Shown here: positions 6,434 through 7,304 of the stretch, in pieces
How positions within the stretch are numbered: the stretch's first letter is position 1
How the letters are laid out: each line of letters opens with the position of its first letter
Origin: an uncultured Prevotellaceae bacterium
GTDB taxonomy: Bacteria; Bacteroidota; Bacteroidia; Bacteroidales; Bacteroidaceae
Direction of reading: 5' to 3'
Length of the DNA stretch: 7,304 nucleotides
Assembly (NCBI GenBank): GCA_946406585.1
Contig: CAMJLI010000098.1
Location: 1-7,304 of the forward strand
The notes under the pieces: generated by a model
Told to the model about the DNA's origin: nothing
Database searches by the model: none
The model's input: the letters and a program-made list of their open reading frames with translations, nothing else
Program-made: the position numbers and the translations under genes

Positions 6434-6441
6434 TACCTTTG
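6434..6441 (+). promoter_or_regulatory. -7 promoter element of the glycosyltransferase gene (TACCTTTG)
   Basis: TACCTTTG matches TAnnTTTG exactly and lies 29 nt upstream of the ATG at 6471, giving a leader of about 20-25 nt. The expected -33 position falls in the right arm and T-tract of the xylanase terminator, where no TTTG is seen. The promoter is therefore packed directly against, and partly over, that terminator. Confidence 0.6.
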
Positions 6442-6470
6442 TAGACGATTTCTTTCATCACGTTCTTAGC

Positions 6471-7304
6471 ATGGAATTAGTAAGGAAAATAAAAAACGAG
6501 ACCATTTTGCTCATTGTTATGTGCATGGCTGCCTTCTTCGTCAACAATGATGCGTTGCCTCTGGATACGGGGGAGGCAAAGACCATTGTCACGGCAAGGG
6601 ATATGGTTGCTAATGGCGATTGGATGAATCCAATAATGAATGGAGTGTCAAGGCTCGACAAGCCGCCTCTTGCTTCATGGGTGGCTGCATTCGTGGAATG
6701 TTCTTATCCTTATAACATAAGTGCACAGCGTATCGCTGCAGGCGTCATGGGACTGATGTGGGCGTTGTTCTTCTTCGGTGTTGCCAGATACATGGACCGA
6801 AGAAGGGGCTTTGCTGAGATTGCCACTTTCGTTTTCCTTACTTGCTACAATGTCATCTATGCTGGTCGAATAGTCGGCCGTGACATTTATTCGGATGCTT
6901 TCATGATGGGGGGCATCTACTTCATGATGCGTTTGCTTTACGACCATAGGTATTTCCCACGACCTCATAAATGGAGATGGGCAATGCTTTCTGGATTGTT
7001 CATGGGGCTTTCTTTCCTTTCTGGCGGGGTGGTCTCTTTTTATTCCATGATGTTGCCGTTCATCATTACTATCATGGCTTATAAACCTACCGACATGAAG
7101 GGCAAGTGGATGCCTACTTTGGCGGGTGCTGTTTTATGCTTGCTCGTTTCGGGATGGTGGATGGTTAATCTGGCAATGCAAAAGGATGGGGCTGTTTCCG
7201 ACTTTTTCATGGCCCAGTGGTCTGTTTGGACTAATAGTCATGTCAGGCCTTGGTTCTACTATTGGAGATTCTTCTCCGAAATGGGGGTCTGGGCTGTCTT
7301 TATG
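6471..7304 (+). CDS. ArnT/PMT-family membrane glycosyltransferase, 3' end outside window
   Basis: An open frame of 278 codons from the ATG at 6471 to the window end with no stop. The family is usually about 500-600 aa, so about half is present. A first transmembrane helix (about 11-24) is followed by a periplasmic loop with 'LDTGEAKTIVTARDM' (31-45), whose Asp32/Glu35 take the place of the DE pair typical of GT-C enzymes. Then come GDW (49-51) and KPPL (64-67), hallmark ArnT/PMT_2 residues. 'GRDIYSD' (136-142) and further hydrophobic helices at about 85-107, 115-131, 142-156, 170-186, 187-204 and 215-236 follow. Members transfer a sugar from a polyprenyl-phosphate donor to lipid A, protein or another acceptor on the periplasmic side. 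The donor and acceptor here cannot be told. ArnT itself (aminoarabinose addition) is only one option, so no symbol is given. The frame is independent of the xylanase and has its own promoter. Confidence 0.87.
   Translation, partial: MELVRKIKNETILLIVMCMAAFFVNNDALPLDTGEAKTIVTARDMVANGDWMNPIMNGVSRLDKPPLASWVAAFVECSYPYNISAQRIAAGVMGLMWALFFFGVARYMDRRRGFAEIATFVFLTCYNVIYAGRIVGRDIYSDAFMMGGIYFMMRLLYDHRYFPRPHKWRWAMLSGLFMGLSFLSGGVVSFYSMMLPFIITIMAYKPTDMKGKWMPTLAGAVLCLLVSGWWMVNLAMQKDGAVSDFFMAQWSVWTNSHVRPWFYYWRFFSEMGVWAVFM

Noticed and set aside
3620..7304. Polysaccharide utilization locus around the xylanase
   Set aside because: No SusC, SusD, transporter or regulator gene is present, and the next gene is a separately promoted ArnT/PMT-type glycosyltransferase.

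Overview
The window looks like chromosome from a Bacteroidetes of the Prevotella/Bacteroidales type. Evidence: several genes sit behind the Bacteroidetes -7 promoter element (TAnnTTTG) and lack Shine-Dalgarno sites. The xylanase ends in a short 'YNLMGMKV...GIVIKNGKKFLKK'-like tail of the kind seen on secreted Prevotella enzymes. The FolK, M64 peptidase and MaoC proteins also read as members of Bacteroidetes-style families. Species was not determined.

Layout: (1) Bases 1-267 form a mostly noncoding AT-rich stretch with a leftward TATATTTG element, and possibly the first codons of a gene that leaves the window on the left. (2) Bases 268-3310 hold four minus-strand genes that probably form one transcription unit, in the order maoC-like hydratase, folK, exported M64 zinc peptidase, exported TPR protein. 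The junctions are tight: 1 nt between maoC and folK, 76 nt between folK and M64, and a 4-nt ATGA overlap between M64 and TPR. The promoter lies just upstream of maoC at 3335-3342. (3) Bases 3311-3619 form a divergent intergenic region with back-to-back promoters, a 7-bp inverted repeat and four TTTGAC copies. (4) Bases 3620-6307 encode an 895-aa secreted GH10 xylanase with the order signal peptide, GH10, Ig, CBM6, Ig, CBM6, sorting-like tail. A very strong intrinsic terminator follows at 6378-6422. (5) Bases 6471-7304 are the first 278 codons of an ArnT/PMT-type membrane glycosyltransferase that runs off the right edge.

How the genes work together: the left operon mixes cytosolic metabolism (enoyl-CoA hydratase-like enzyme, folate synthesis) with a translationally coupled pair of exported proteins (M64 peptidase and TPR protein). 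The xylanase is a lone hemicellulase gene with its own promoter and terminator; no SusC/SusD or sugar transporter lies beside it in this window. The glycosyltransferase is an independent envelope-modification gene. I do not see a clearly new multi-gene system. The most unusual items are the 16-bp tandem repeat that forms the 3' end of folK and could switch its frame into the downstream peptidase, the duplicated Ig-CBM6 module and active-site variant in the xylanase, and the M64-TPR pair.
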